Shown: piece by piece, positions 11,860 through 22,549 of the stretch | Layout: every line of letters begins with the position of its first letter | Position numbering within the stretch: the first letter of the stretch is position 1 | From: Struthio camelus | Taxonomy: Eukaryota > Chordata > Aves > Struthioniformes > Struthionidae | Direction of reading: 5' to 3' | Assembly (NCBI RefSeq): GCF_040807025.1 | Contig: NC_090964.1 | Location: 11,593,714-11,657,713 of the forward strand | DNA: 64,000 nt | Notes under the pieces: generated by a model | Told to the model about the DNA's origin: nothing | Databases searched by the model: none | Seen by the model: only the letters and a program-made list of their open reading frames with translations | Position numbers and translations under genes: made by a program

Positions 11860-12537
11860 TCATGCGCACGGGGGCGCCGTCCTCGCTGCTGCCCTCCGGG
11901 GGGGGGGGGGGGCGGTCTCTAGCCAAAGCCAGCGATTGCGCATGCGCACTGGGAACGACCTGCTAGCTGCTGCCCTCGGGTGGTGACAACCCAGGACGAC
12001 AGCCAATGGCCCCCACGCATGCGCACTGAGGCCGATCGCTCATTGCTGCCCTCGGGTGGTGAGGCACCAGTACTGCAGGCGCTCAGCCCAGGAGGGCGCA
12101 GCAGCACCGCTCTGCTCCCTGCTGCCCTCAGGTGACGACAACGCAGTACTGCAGCACGACGATTAACGCAGGCACAGTGCTACACCGGTGCTCAGTGCTG
12201 CCCTCGAGTGGTGACAGCTCAGTACTGCAGCCAGCCGAGGAACGACTGCGAACTGCTGCGGATCTGTGCAGAGCTGCCTGCCTTCGGGCGATGAAAGTCC
12301 ACCGCTGCAGTAGGACGGCTCACCCCTGCGCAGCGCTGCCGCTCTGCTCCCTGCTGCCATACCCTCATTACAGAGCAGTACTGCAGCCAGGCGGCAACTG
12401 TATGACCACCAGCTCCGACTTGCCCCCTGTAGCCTTCGGAAGATGACAACTCAATATTGCATCCACCGAGGGGGCACTGGGCTACCAAGAGCTACCTGCT
12501 GCCCCCGGGTGTGCAGAACATGATAATACAACTAGCC
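11860..12537. repeat. Diverged edge monomers of the 76-bp family
   Basis: About eight irregular units keep landmarks of the adjacent homogeneous array: CTGCTGCCCTCG followed by GTGGTGACAAC-like text, then CAGTACTGCAG, and in several a CATGCGCAC box (near 11,863, 11,940 and 12,018). Spacing varies around 75-85 bp. The units differ from one another far more than the core units do. A run of 15 G lies at 11,898-11,912 and one of 16 G at 12,538-12,553, the latter expanding the CCGGGGAGC part of the unit. Confidence 0.75.
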
Positions 12538-12552
12538 GGGGGGGGGGGGGGG

Positions 12553-15500
12553 GAGCGCATGCGCCGTGATTCCGCCCTGCTCCCTGCTGCCCTCGCGTGT
12601 CGACAACGCAGAAGTGCACCCGGGGAGCGAGCGCATGCGCCGTGATTCCGCCCTGCTCCCTGCTGCCCTCGCCTGTCGACAACGCAGAAGTGCACCCGGG
12701 GAGCGAGCGCATGCGCCGTGATTCCGCCCTGCTCCCTGCTGCCCTCGCGTGTCGACAACGCAGAACTGCAGCCGGGGAGCGAGCGCATGCGCCGTGATTC
12801 CGCCCTGCTCCCTGCTGCCCTCGCCTGTCGACAACGCAGAACTGCAGCCGGGGAGCGAGCGCATGCGCCGTGATTCCGCCCTGCTCCCTGCTGCCCTCGC
12901 GTGTCGACAACGCAGAACTGCACCCGGGGAGCGAGCGCATGCGCCGTGATTCCGCCCTGCTCCCTGCTGCCCTCGCGTGTCGACAACGCAGAACTGCAGC
13001 CGGGGAGCGAGCGCATGCGCCGTGATTCCGCCCTGCTCCCTGCTGCCCTCGCGTGTCGACAACGCAGAACTGCAGCCGGGGAGCGAGCGCATGCGCCGTG
13101 ATTCCGCCCTGCTCCCTGCTGCCCTCGCCTGTCGACAACGCAGAACTGCAGCCGGGGAGCGAGCGCATGCGCCGTGATTCCGCCCTGCTCCCTGCTGCCC
13201 TCGCGTGTCGACAACGCAGAACTGCAGCCGGGGAGCGAGCGCATGCGCCGTGATTCCGCCCTGCTCCCTGCTGCCCTCGCCTGTCGACAACGCAGAACTG
13301 CAGCCGGGGAGCGAGCGCATGCGCCGTGATTCCGCCCTGCTCCCTGCTGCCCTCGCGTGTCGACAACGCAGAACTGCACCCGGGGAGCGAGCGCATGCGC
13401 CGTGATTCCGCCCTGCTCCCTGCTGCCCTCGCGTGTCGACAACGCAGAACTGCAGCCGGGGAGCGAGCGCATGCGCCGTGATTCCGCCCTGCTCCCTGCT
13501 GCCCTCGCCTGTCGACAACGCAGAACTGCAGCCGGGGAGCGAGCGCATGCGCCGTGATTCCGCCCTGCTCCCTGCTGCCCTCGCGTGTCGACAACGCAGA
13601 ACTGCACCCGGGGAGCGAGCGCATGCGCCGTGATTCCGCCCTGCTCCCTGCTGCCCTCGCGTGTCGACAACGCAGAACTGCAGCCGGGGAGCGAGCGCAT
13701 GCGCCGTGATTCCGCCCTGCTCCCTGCTGCCCTCGCCTGTCGACAACGCAGAACTGCAGCCGGGGAGCGAGCGCATGCGCCGTGATTCCGCCCTGCTCCC
13801 TGCTGCCCTCGCCTGTCGACAACGCAGAACTGCAGCCGGGGAGCGAGCGCATGCGCCGTGATTCCGCCCTGCTCCCTGCTGCCCTCGCGTGTCGACAACG
13901 CAGAACTGCAGCCGGGGAGCGAGCGCATGCGCCGTGATTCCGCCCTGCTCCCTGCTGCCCTCGCCTGTCGACAACGCAGAACTGCAGCCGGGGAGCGAGC
14001 GCATGCGCCGTGATTCCGCCCTGCTCCCTGCTGCCCTCGCGTGTCGACAACGCAGAACTGCACCCGGGGAGCGAGCGCATGCGCCGTGATTCCGCCCTGC
14101 TCCCTGCTGCCCTCGCCTGTCGACAACGCAGAACTGCAGCCGGGGAGCGAGCGCATGCGCCGTGATTCCGCCCTGCTCCCTGCTGCCCTCGCCTGTCGAC
14201 AACGCAGAACTGCAGCCGGGGAGCGAGCGCATGCGCCGTGATTCCGCCCTGCTCCCTGCTGCCCTCGCGTGTCGACAACGCAGAACTGCAGCCGGGGAGC
14301 GAGCGCATGCGCCGTGATTCCGCCCTGCTCCCTGCTGCCCTCGCGTGTCGACAACGCAGAACTGCAGTCGGGGAGCGAGCGCATGCGCCGTGATTCCGCC
14401 CTGCTCCCTGCTGCCCTCGCCTGTCGACAACGCAGAACTGCAGCCGGGGAGCGAGCGCATGCGCCGTGATTCCGCCCTGCTCCCTGCTGCCCTCGCGTGT
14501 CGACAACGCAGAAGTGCACCCGGGGAGCGAGCGCATGCGCCGTGATTCCGCCCTGCTCCCTGCTGCCCTCGCCTGTCGACAACGCAGAACTGCAGCCGGG
14601 GAGCGAGCGCATGCGCCGTGATTCCGCCCTGCTCCCTGCTGCCCTCGCGTGTCGACAACGCAGAACTGCACCCGGGGAGCGAGCGCATGCGCCGTGATTC
14701 CGCCCTGCTCCCTGCTGCCCTCGCGTGTCGACAACGCAGAACTGCAGCCGGGGAGCGAGCGCATGCGCCGTGATTCCGCCCTGCTCCCTGCTGCCCTCGC
14801 CTGTCGACAACGCAGAACTGCACCCGGGGAGCGAGCGCATGCGCCGTGATTCCGCCCTGCTCCCTGCTGCCCTCGCGTGTCGACAACGCAGAACTGCAGC
14901 CGGGGAGCGAGCGCATGCGCCGTGATTCCGCCCTGCTCCCTGCTGCCCTCGCGTGTCGACAACGCAGAAGTGCACCCGGGGAGCGAGCGCATGCGCCGTG
15001 ATTCCGCCCTGCTCCCTGCTGCCCTCGCGTGTCGACAACGCAGAACTGCAGCCGGGGAGCGAGCGCATGCGCCGTGATTCCGCCCTGCTCCCTGCTGCCC
15101 TCGCCTGTCGACAACGCAGAACTGCAGCCGGGGAGCGAGCGCATGCGCCGTGATTCCGCCCTGCTCCCTGCTGCCCTCGCCTGTCGACAACGCAGAACTG
15201 CAGCCGGGGAGCGAGCGCATGCGCCGTGATTCCGCCCTGCTCCCTGCTGCCCTCGCCTGTCGACAACGCAGAACTGCAGCCGGGGAGCGAGCGCATGCGC
15301 CGTGATTCCGCCCTGCTCCCTGCTGCCCTCGCCTGTCGACAACGCAGAACTGCACCCGGGGAGCGAGCGCATGCGCCGTGATTCCGCCCTGCTCCCTGCT
15401 GCCCTCGCGTGTCGACAACGCAGAAGTGCACCCGGGGAGCGAGCGCATGCGCCGTGATTCCGCCCTGCTCCCTGCTGCCCTCGCGTGTCGACAACGCAGA

Positions 15501-17474
15501 ACTGCAGCCGGGGAGCGAGCGCATGCGCCGTGATTCCGCCCTGCTCCCTGCTGCCCTCGCCTGTCGACAACGCAGAACTGCAGCCGGGGAGCGAGCGCAT
15601 GCGCCGTGATTCCGCCCTGCTCCCTGCTGCCCTCGCCTGTCGACAACGCAGAACTGCACCCGGGGAGCGAGCGCATGCGCCGTGATTCCGCCCTGCTCCC
15701 TGCTGCCCTCGCCTGTCGACAACGCAGAACTGCAGCCGGGGAGCGAGCGCATGCGCCGTGATTCCGCCCTGCTCCCTGCTGCCCTCGCCTGTCGACAACG
15801 CAGAACTGCAGCCGGGGAGCGAGCGCATGCGCCGTGATTCCGCCCTGCTCCCTGCTGCCCTCGCCTGTCGACAACGCAGAACTGCACCCGGGGAGCGAGC
15901 GCATGCGCCGTGATTCCGCCTGCTCCCTGCTGCCCTCGCCTGTCGACAACGCAGAACTGCAGCCGGGGAGCGAGCGCATGCGCCGTGATTCCGCCCTGCT
16001 CCCTGCTGCCCTCGCCTGTCGACAACGCAGAACTGCAGCCGGGGAGCGAGCGCATGCGCCGTGATTCCGCCCTGCTCCCTGCTGCCCTCGCCTGTCGACA
16101 ACGCAGAACTGCACCCGGGGAGCGAGCGCATGCGCCGTGATTCCGCCCTGCTCCCTGCTGCCCTCGCGTGTCGACAACGCAGAACTGCAGCCGGGGAGCG
16201 AGCGCATGCGCCGTGATTCCGCCCTGCTCCCTGCTGCCCTCGCGTGTCGACAACGCAGAACTGCACCCGGGGAGCGAGCGCATGCGCCGTGATTCCGCCC
16301 TGCTCCCTGCTGCCCTCGCGTGTCGACAACGCAGAACTGCACCCGGGGAGCGAGCGCATGCGCCGTGATTCCGCCCTGCTCCCTGCTGCCCTCGCCTGTC
16401 GACAACGCAGAACTGCAGCCGGGGAGCGAGCGCATGCGCCGTGATTCCGCCCTGCTCCCTGCTGCCCTCGCCTGTCGACAACGCAGAACTGCACCCGGGG
16501 AGCGAGCGCATGCGCCGTGATTCCGCCCTGCTCCCTGCTGCCCTCGCGTGTCGACAACGCAGAACTGCACCCGGGGAGCGAGCGCATGCGCCGTGATTCC
16601 GCCCTGCTCCCTGCTGCCCTCGCCTGTCGACAACGCAGAACTGCAGCCGGGGAGCGAGCGCATGCGCCGTGATTCCGCCCTGCTCCCTGCTGCCCTCGCC
16701 TGTCGACAACGCAGAACTGCAGCCGGGGAGCGAGCGCATGCGCCGTGATTCCGCCCTGCTCTCTGCTGCCCTCGCCTGTCGACAACGCAGAACTGCAGCC
16801 GGGGAGCGAGCGCATGCGCCGTGATTCCGCCCTGCTCCCTGCTGCCCTCGCCTGTCGACAACGCAGAACTGCAGCCGGGGAGCGAGCGCATGCGCCGTGA
16901 TTCCGCCCTGCTCCCTGCTGCCCTCGCCTGTCGACAACGCAGAAGTGCACCCGGGGAGCGAGCGCATGCGCCGTGATTCCGCCCTGCTCCCTGCTGCCCT
17001 CGCGTGTCGACAACGCAGAAGTGCACCCGGGGAGCGAGCGCATGCGCCGTGATTCCGCCCTGCTCCCTGCTGCCCTCGCCTGTCGACAACGCAGAACTGC
17101 AGCCGGGGAGCGAGCGCATGCGCCGTGATTCCGCCCTGCTCCCTGCTGCCCTCGCCTGTCGACAACGCAGAACTGCAGCCGGGGAGCGAGCGCATGCGCC
17201 GTGATTCCGCCCTGCTCCCTGCTGCCCTCGCCTGTCGACAACGCAGAACTGCAGCCGGGGAGCGAGCGCATGCGCCGTGATTCCGCCCTGCTCCCTGCTG
17301 CCCTCGCCTGTCGACAACGCAGAACTGCAGCCGGGGAGCGAGCGCATGCGCCGTGATTCCGCCCTGCTCCCTGCTGCCCTCGCGTGTCGACAACGCAGAA
17401 CTGCACCCGGGGAGCGAGCGCATGCGCCGTGATCCCGCCCTGCTCTCTGCTGCCCTCGCGTGTCGACAACGCAG
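12553..17474. repeat. 76-bp tandem array, 65 units, one NRF1-type palindrome per unit
   Basis: The period is exactly 76 bp. The palindrome GCGCATGCGC starts at 12,555 and last at 17,418, a distance of 64 x 76 minus 1, which fits 65 units with a single 1-bp deletion near 15,920. Each unit also has a GTCGAC and, in most, CTGCAG. Units differ mainly at three places: G or C before TGTCGAC, AACTGCAG against AACTGCAC or AAGTGCAC, and rare single changes. Around ten CpGs per unit make the array about 600 CpGs long. GCGCATGCGC is the consensus of NRF1, a methylation-sensitive activator of housekeeping promoters. All three minus-strand frames are open throughout because the unit lacks minus-strand stops; this does not indicate a protein. 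Confidence 0.97.
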
Positions 17475-17660
17475 TACCACGAAAAAGAGCGCATGCGCAC
17501 TGGGTTGCTTTTGTTCACTGCTGCCCTCGGGTGTCCACAACCCGCTACGCACCCGCCGCTGCCCTCGCCGGCATATGGAGAATACTGCAGCCAGCCGGTG
17601 CGCACCCGCGCAGTGCCGGTCGCCGTGTTCGCCGCTACTCTGCCGTGTGTCGCTAACGGG
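17475..17660. repeat. Diverged distal edge of the 76-bp family
   Basis: One to two degenerate units follow the homogeneous array. They have GCGCATGCGCAC at 17,493, then CTGCTGCCCTCGGGTGTCCAC and a partial further unit with ATACTGCAGCCAG near 17,583. The divergence mirrors the proximal edge. Confidence 0.7.
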
Positions 17661-18545
17661 TAAGCGAAGGGCCTGCGCTCCTCGCCCCTTCCCCGTGCTC
17701 ACAGACCCGCAGCGCAGAGTGCTTTTCCGTACTGGTGCTTCCTTCCTGTTGTCGCGGGGACGGGCAGTGCCGTCTCGGCGCTGCTCCGCGGTGCCCTCGC
17801 ACCGGTGCAGCACCGGAGCCCGCTCGCTGATCCCCTCCGGGCTCTCGGGCACGGACCGAGCAGCCCCGGATCGCCCGCCGCTGAGCGCGAGCCCCGCAGT
17901 GCCGCGGCCGGGGCGGCGGGCTGCAGTGCGCGTGCGTGAGCCGGCCGGCTGCAGCCCCGCGCCGGGAGCACGCGGGGGCGCCGTTCCCCGCCCCGCTTCG
18001 CCTCCTTCCCGCTCCCCTCCTCCTCCCTCCCCTCCCGCTCCGTGCGGAGCCGGCGCATGCGCGGTGCTCGAGAGCCGGGCCCCTGGCGGTGCCGCGCCCC
18101 GTTCGCGGACGGCGCGTGCGCGGCGGTGGGGAGCAGCATGGCGGCGCGCAGGGACTGGTGAGGGTCGAGGCCGCCCGGAGTCGAGGATGCGGGGACTTCG
18201 GTGAGGTGAGCGTGTCCCTTCGGGTGGCCGCGGGCGTCGGGCGGTCTCCTGCCCGTTGGGGCCGTCGCTGCATGGAGGCGGAGGTGCGGGGCGAGGTTGG
18301 GGAGGGGACTCGGGCCTGGTGCCGTGTCGCGCCGGCAGCGCGGCCCAGGGTCTGCCGGGAGCGCGGGTTTGACCGTCCGTTTGCTGTGTGTCGCCCTCAG
18401 GGCCCTGGTTTCTCCCCGGCGCGGCCGGGGCGGGCGCTCGCCGCTGCGGAGGCGGCCGTGGGGAGCGGGGAGGCTGGCGGGCCCTGGAGCGGCGTCCGCG
18501 GGCGGACGGCTCCCCCTGTGCAGGCCTGCCCGAGGGTGCTGGTAA
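17660..18545. promoter_or_regulatory. CpG island B with plus-strand first-exon candidate
   Basis: Very GC- and CpG-rich sequence continuous with the 76-bp array. It has an NRF1-like GCGCATGCGCGG near 18,053 and a YY1-type GCAGCATGGCGGCG at 18,134-18,147, followed by donor matches at 18,158 (CTGGTGAGGG), 18,201 and 18,206 (GAGGTGAGCG). These parallel CpG island A, so this is a duplicated promoter. No coding frame downstream was recognised, so the transcript is probably noncoding. Confidence 0.5.
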
Positions 18546-21039
18546 GTCACAAGGAAGTGTAAAACCACTGGACCGAACAGTTTTAAGGTCAATTTGAGAC
18601 AAGTATAATTAGTGCAGCCCCAAGAATATGTCCTTGAGAATTGTAGCTAGAAAAACAAGAAGTTGTATAAAAAAAAAACATAGTCTCAGGCACCCTGAGG
18701 CCTCCCGAAGGCACAGACTGTGGGCCCCAGCCAACCTGGGCACCAACTGATGGAAATCCCCACTGAGCCTAGCTGAGTCCTCCCTCCTCTACAGCTGCCC
18801 CTAATAGTACCTTGGTTTTAATAATTTAAAGTAATTTATTAATTTATGAATTAACAGATTAATTTATAAAAGGTGTTCTAATACATATCGGGTGTGATCT
18901 GTGTCTCCCCCTTGACTCCTTCCCACTTTAGAGAAGAGGGAATTTACAGTGCTTCTTGCTGAAGAATGTTGATGGGTGGATGCACAGATTTTTCTCTCTT
19001 TTCCTCACCACCGAGCCCTCTGTATGTGCAAGAGGACTCTCTAAGTGTGGCTGGTCTGAGATAATAGTGCTGTGCACAATGCTTAAGGAGAATATTAACA
19101 TAGAACTACAGGCTAAGGGATAACCTAAAAAACTAAAAGGCTCAGGAAAAAGCTAGGAGAACAGTGAGGGGCTATGGGAAGCCCCAGTGATGCTACAGAA
19201 AACAGCATGGCTTTTAGGCACGTTCTCAGAGAAGGAGCAATGTCTTACTCCAGCCCATAGGCAATGGGTGCTATTAATTACCACCTGTAATTACCAAAAG
19301 TTCTGTAAAAGCAGAAGGGGCTAGAGATGATGCATAGCAGATTATAGACTATATGTAAAGTTTAAACAACAATCTTCTCTTAAAATAGCACGTTAGTCCT
19401 AAGTAATAGATGAATGTAGCTTTGAGTAACGTGAAGAGAAGTGGTTAAGTCAGTCATCCTGAAAACCTTGGAGAAGTGGTCAAAAATCTGGTACCCTCAT
19501 GGCCTCATCAGTCTTTTTGGTTTGTTTGGCAGGGTGGCCCACTGAAGGGGGACACCTTGAAGAGAAGCAGCTAGACGTCATGATGCAGTTGTTCATTTTG
19601 GTCATCGCCTCTGAGGTAAGCATCCAAGTACAGGAAGAATAATCTAGGAGATGTATGAAAAAGGTAACAGGTTTGAAACAGAGGCAGGCAAATTAAGTGC
19701 TGTCATTCTTCCATGTAGTTAAAAGACTGAGAGAATTGCTGGTTAAGCACGTGTATACAAGGGTTTGAGAAAGCATATTGACCGGTACAATAATATTGAA
19801 CCAGAATAAGATTTCATGGAAGATGGCATAGGTGTGTACTAGGTGATGTGCCTGCCTGTCTAATAACCTATCCCTAATTGCTGTATGTTTTGTTACCAAA
19901 CTGTTTACCCTGTAATGTATGATGCCAAGTGCTGTTATAGCACCTTTCCTTTAAGGAAAAGAAAAAAAAAAAAAAAAGAACATGGTAAAGAGAAAAAGAA
20001 CATGCACAAAATTAAGCGTTTCATTGAAGGTAAAATGCAAGTTTATCTGTTTGTTATAGAGATGGAAGCAATGATAGCAAATGCTGACAAAGAGAAAAGA
20101 TGGACAAGCAGTTTTTTGTGATTAATACCTAATGGACTGGATGAAACAAGGAAGCAAAAATGAAGCTTAATGGACCGTTAATATCACCAGAAACTGCTAC
20201 AGAAGGTGTTCCACCATGGGTAACTAAGGTAGCTATTATAACAAATAACAAATCCCTGTTATTTCTGTCTCCCAGGGGCAGCGCTGAGGACTAAAGTAAC
20301 CCATTCTTACCCTTTGGATATTGTTAACTGTATCTGCCTCAGTTTTGCTTTGGTTGTTTCTGTTTGGTGTTGTTATCTTATATCTGTATACAAAAAGGAA
20401 AAGATATAATACTTGTTAGATTAATTGCTATGGCTGAAATTGAACAGACCAGGAAAACGTAAGCAAGCTGAAGTAATAAAATCAAATGGAACCAACTGAA
20501 AGCTGTCTCCATCTCCCAAGAAGAGAAATTCCATTCCTCCTGTTGAGGAAAGATCCCTAGGAATAGTCATCAGGATATCAGATCACCAACATATAACTGA
20601 AGATTATATGTATGCATCTGTATGTGTTATGAAAAGTATGCTGCATACATATATTTTTCTGTGTGTGACTTTATGTATCTCTGAAAGCTCATATTTTAAG
20701 AGCTACAAGACAGCAACTTATTATCTTAGGGGAATGATAGTCAAGTGACCAGAGTTCCCAAACAGGAAGTGAGAAACAGGAGTGTCTGAATTATAAAAAT
20801 AAGAGGTGAATTTCAGGAAGGCTCGATTGGTGCAACCCCAGGTTAATGACATGGGAATTGTGTTTGGGAAGACAGGAAGACAGGTAGATAGAGGAAAGGT
20901 TAAAGCTTTGTGGAATTAAGGTTCCTTCTCATCAGTTCCAACTTAGGGCAGTTGCAGGATTTAAGTTCTTGTAGCAGTGTTAATGTAGCTTTACCGGTAT
21001 CAGCAGACCATGGTGGGAATTACAGGAAAGGAGTCAGGA

Positions 21040-21500
21040 ACGGAGCTGGAACAAGGAACGGGATGCTGCTTTCACTAAACTGAAAGAAGCAGCTGTGAAG
21101 TCTCCTGTCCTCAAATTCCCAGGACAGGGCAAGCCTTTTTCAGTAAGGATTCCCACATCTACTGATTCCATGGGAGGAGCACCATTAGAAAACAGTGGTA
21201 AGGGAAAGTGGGTGCCAGTAGCATCATCCCTACATCCCCTCTGGGGCCGGAGCAAAAATTCTCTGGCTGTGAGAAAGACTGTTTAGCAGCAATCCGGGCT
21301 GTAACTATCTTTGAGACTTTTACCTTTGATGGCATAGATACAGTCCAGTCTGCTCAATTCCCTCTAAACTAGCTAATGTCAGGGAAATGAATAGGCCGCA
21401 GAGTATCCTCTGTCCAGGTGGCACAGTGGGCACTGATCTTAACAAGGGGGGAGTTACAGTGCAAGTGTACCAAGAAGCGGATCATCTTCTGTGCATCTGA
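21040..21500 (+). mobile_element. Decayed retrovirus-like pol fragment (RT end / RNase H region), copy B
   Basis: From 21,062 one frame reads AAFTKLKEAAVKSPVLKFP followed by a KPF motif, the pattern seen at the reverse transcriptase to RNase H junction of retroelement pol. A second frame from 21,268 reads CEKDCLAAIRAV and, from 21,412, VQVAQWALIL, which resemble later parts of the same region. The change of frame and several stops show it is dead. No LTRs were identified and the family is not assigned. It is old: copy A shares only its distal half. Confidence 0.5.
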
Positions 21501-22073
21501 ATTGAATGAGGGGTAGAGCGCGGTTGTGCCAAAAATGTGGACACAGAAGGCTTCTGAAAGATTAAGCTCTAGGAGCTACTTAGTCTAACTTCCCTTTCAC
21601 AGCAACCCAAGTGTCCTCATGGCTTCCAAAAGGGGAGTTGGGGGAAGCGGTATTTGTGGCTTGCCTGTGCTCGTTTGCTTTGCTTGTGTGTATATTAGAT
21701 CTGCTTTTGTGCATATAAACGAGTTTGTCTTATGATTTTCTGCAGAGCTCTGATTTTTTTTTTTTTTTTTTTTTTTTGCTTTGCTTTATACTTTCGGAGG
21801 GTGATGGATTTTACTGTGCCTCCATCAACAAGCGCTGGCTGGCAAAGTTATAATGTCCCAACAGAGACTCTTAGGCAAGACGGAGGAGTTCAGACACGCA
21901 GCCTGCCAGAAGAACGTCACCTGGGAGGGGTTGCTAGCCTTGAGCTATAGGTGCTGATGCATATGGCTCATTCTGGCAGACACGGAGGGGTTTTCTTTGG
22001 TGGCGGAAATTTTAGCTTACTGTATACCCTATAGCGGCAGTATTTTTGTGTTTATAAATTGTGTTAATCTTAG

Positions 22074-22142
22074 GTATTCAGAACATCGGGGATCGACTAC
22101 ATGCTGCCATGAAGAACTACAGGCTACCGCTCTCAGACCTTT
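22074..22142 (+). other. 69-nt exon-like segment, copy B
   Basis: The acceptor GTGTTAATCTTAG (AG at 22,072-22,073) and donor CCTTT|GTAAGT bound a 69-base segment. One frame reads IQNIGDRLHAAMKNYRLPLS and continues open past the donor to about 22,260, where a second donor-like CTTGTGAGT occurs. Copy A keeps AAMKNYRLP and SGKVLCLV. This may be an old coding exon or part of the nearby retroelement. I do not recognise the protein. Confidence 0.3.
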
Positions 22143-22549
22143 GTAAGTTACAGCGTGTCAAGAGTGGCCAGGAGAATCCAAATGCCAGTGGAAAGGTTCT
22201 CTGTCTGGTCCTGCTGAAGAACTTCAGCTGTAGGAAGGTTGGCTGCATCCTCACTGGACTTGTGAGTAATAAGCCACAATTCATGGACCAGCCAAGGAGA
22301 GAGGGGAATAGTGGGCCCGTGGGTGCACCCTCACTCTCGCAGACACAGACACTCTGGAGGTATAGGGATACAGGCAAGCAGGCCCACAAGTGGCCTCCAC
22401 GTGCTTTTCGGTGTGGCTGCGGGTCCTCCGCACAGCAGTGCCCAAGTGGACTTTGGGCCCAGCGGTACACAGAGAGCTCTGCAGCTCAGCAGGTGAGTGG
22501 AACTGGAGCGTGTTGAGGGCTGTTCCGGGCTGCCTGGATCCATTTGGTT

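Larger units (their letters stand above)
18120..22520. repeat. Duplicated segment, copy B
   Basis: Paralogue of 7,840-10,760. It is longer than copy A because it has 1.4 kb between the shuffled block (19.54-19.78 kb) and the pol-like block (21.04 kb), including A-rich DNA at 19,960-19,980 and sequence up to about 21,040 with no counterpart seen in A. A run of more than 20 T at about 21,757-21,778 is expanded relative to the short T run at the same place in copy A (about 9388). Confidence 0.75.

Noticed and set aside
12553..17474. CRISPR-like array
   Set aside because: The repeats are directly contiguous 76-bp units without unique spacers, in a vertebrate chromosome end with no cas genes.
17699..18592. 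Arg/Pro-rich frames of 200-300 codons in CpG island B
   Set aside because: Same compositional artefact; they overlap on both strands and extend into repeats.
12482..18602. Three overlapping minus-strand open frames of 1,645 to 2,036 codons
   Set aside because: They lie on the 76-bp array. Because 76 is one more than a multiple of three and the unit lacks minus-strand stops, all three frames stay open and give the same periodic peptide. The sequence is low-complexity and follows DNA repeat homogenisation, not protein selection.
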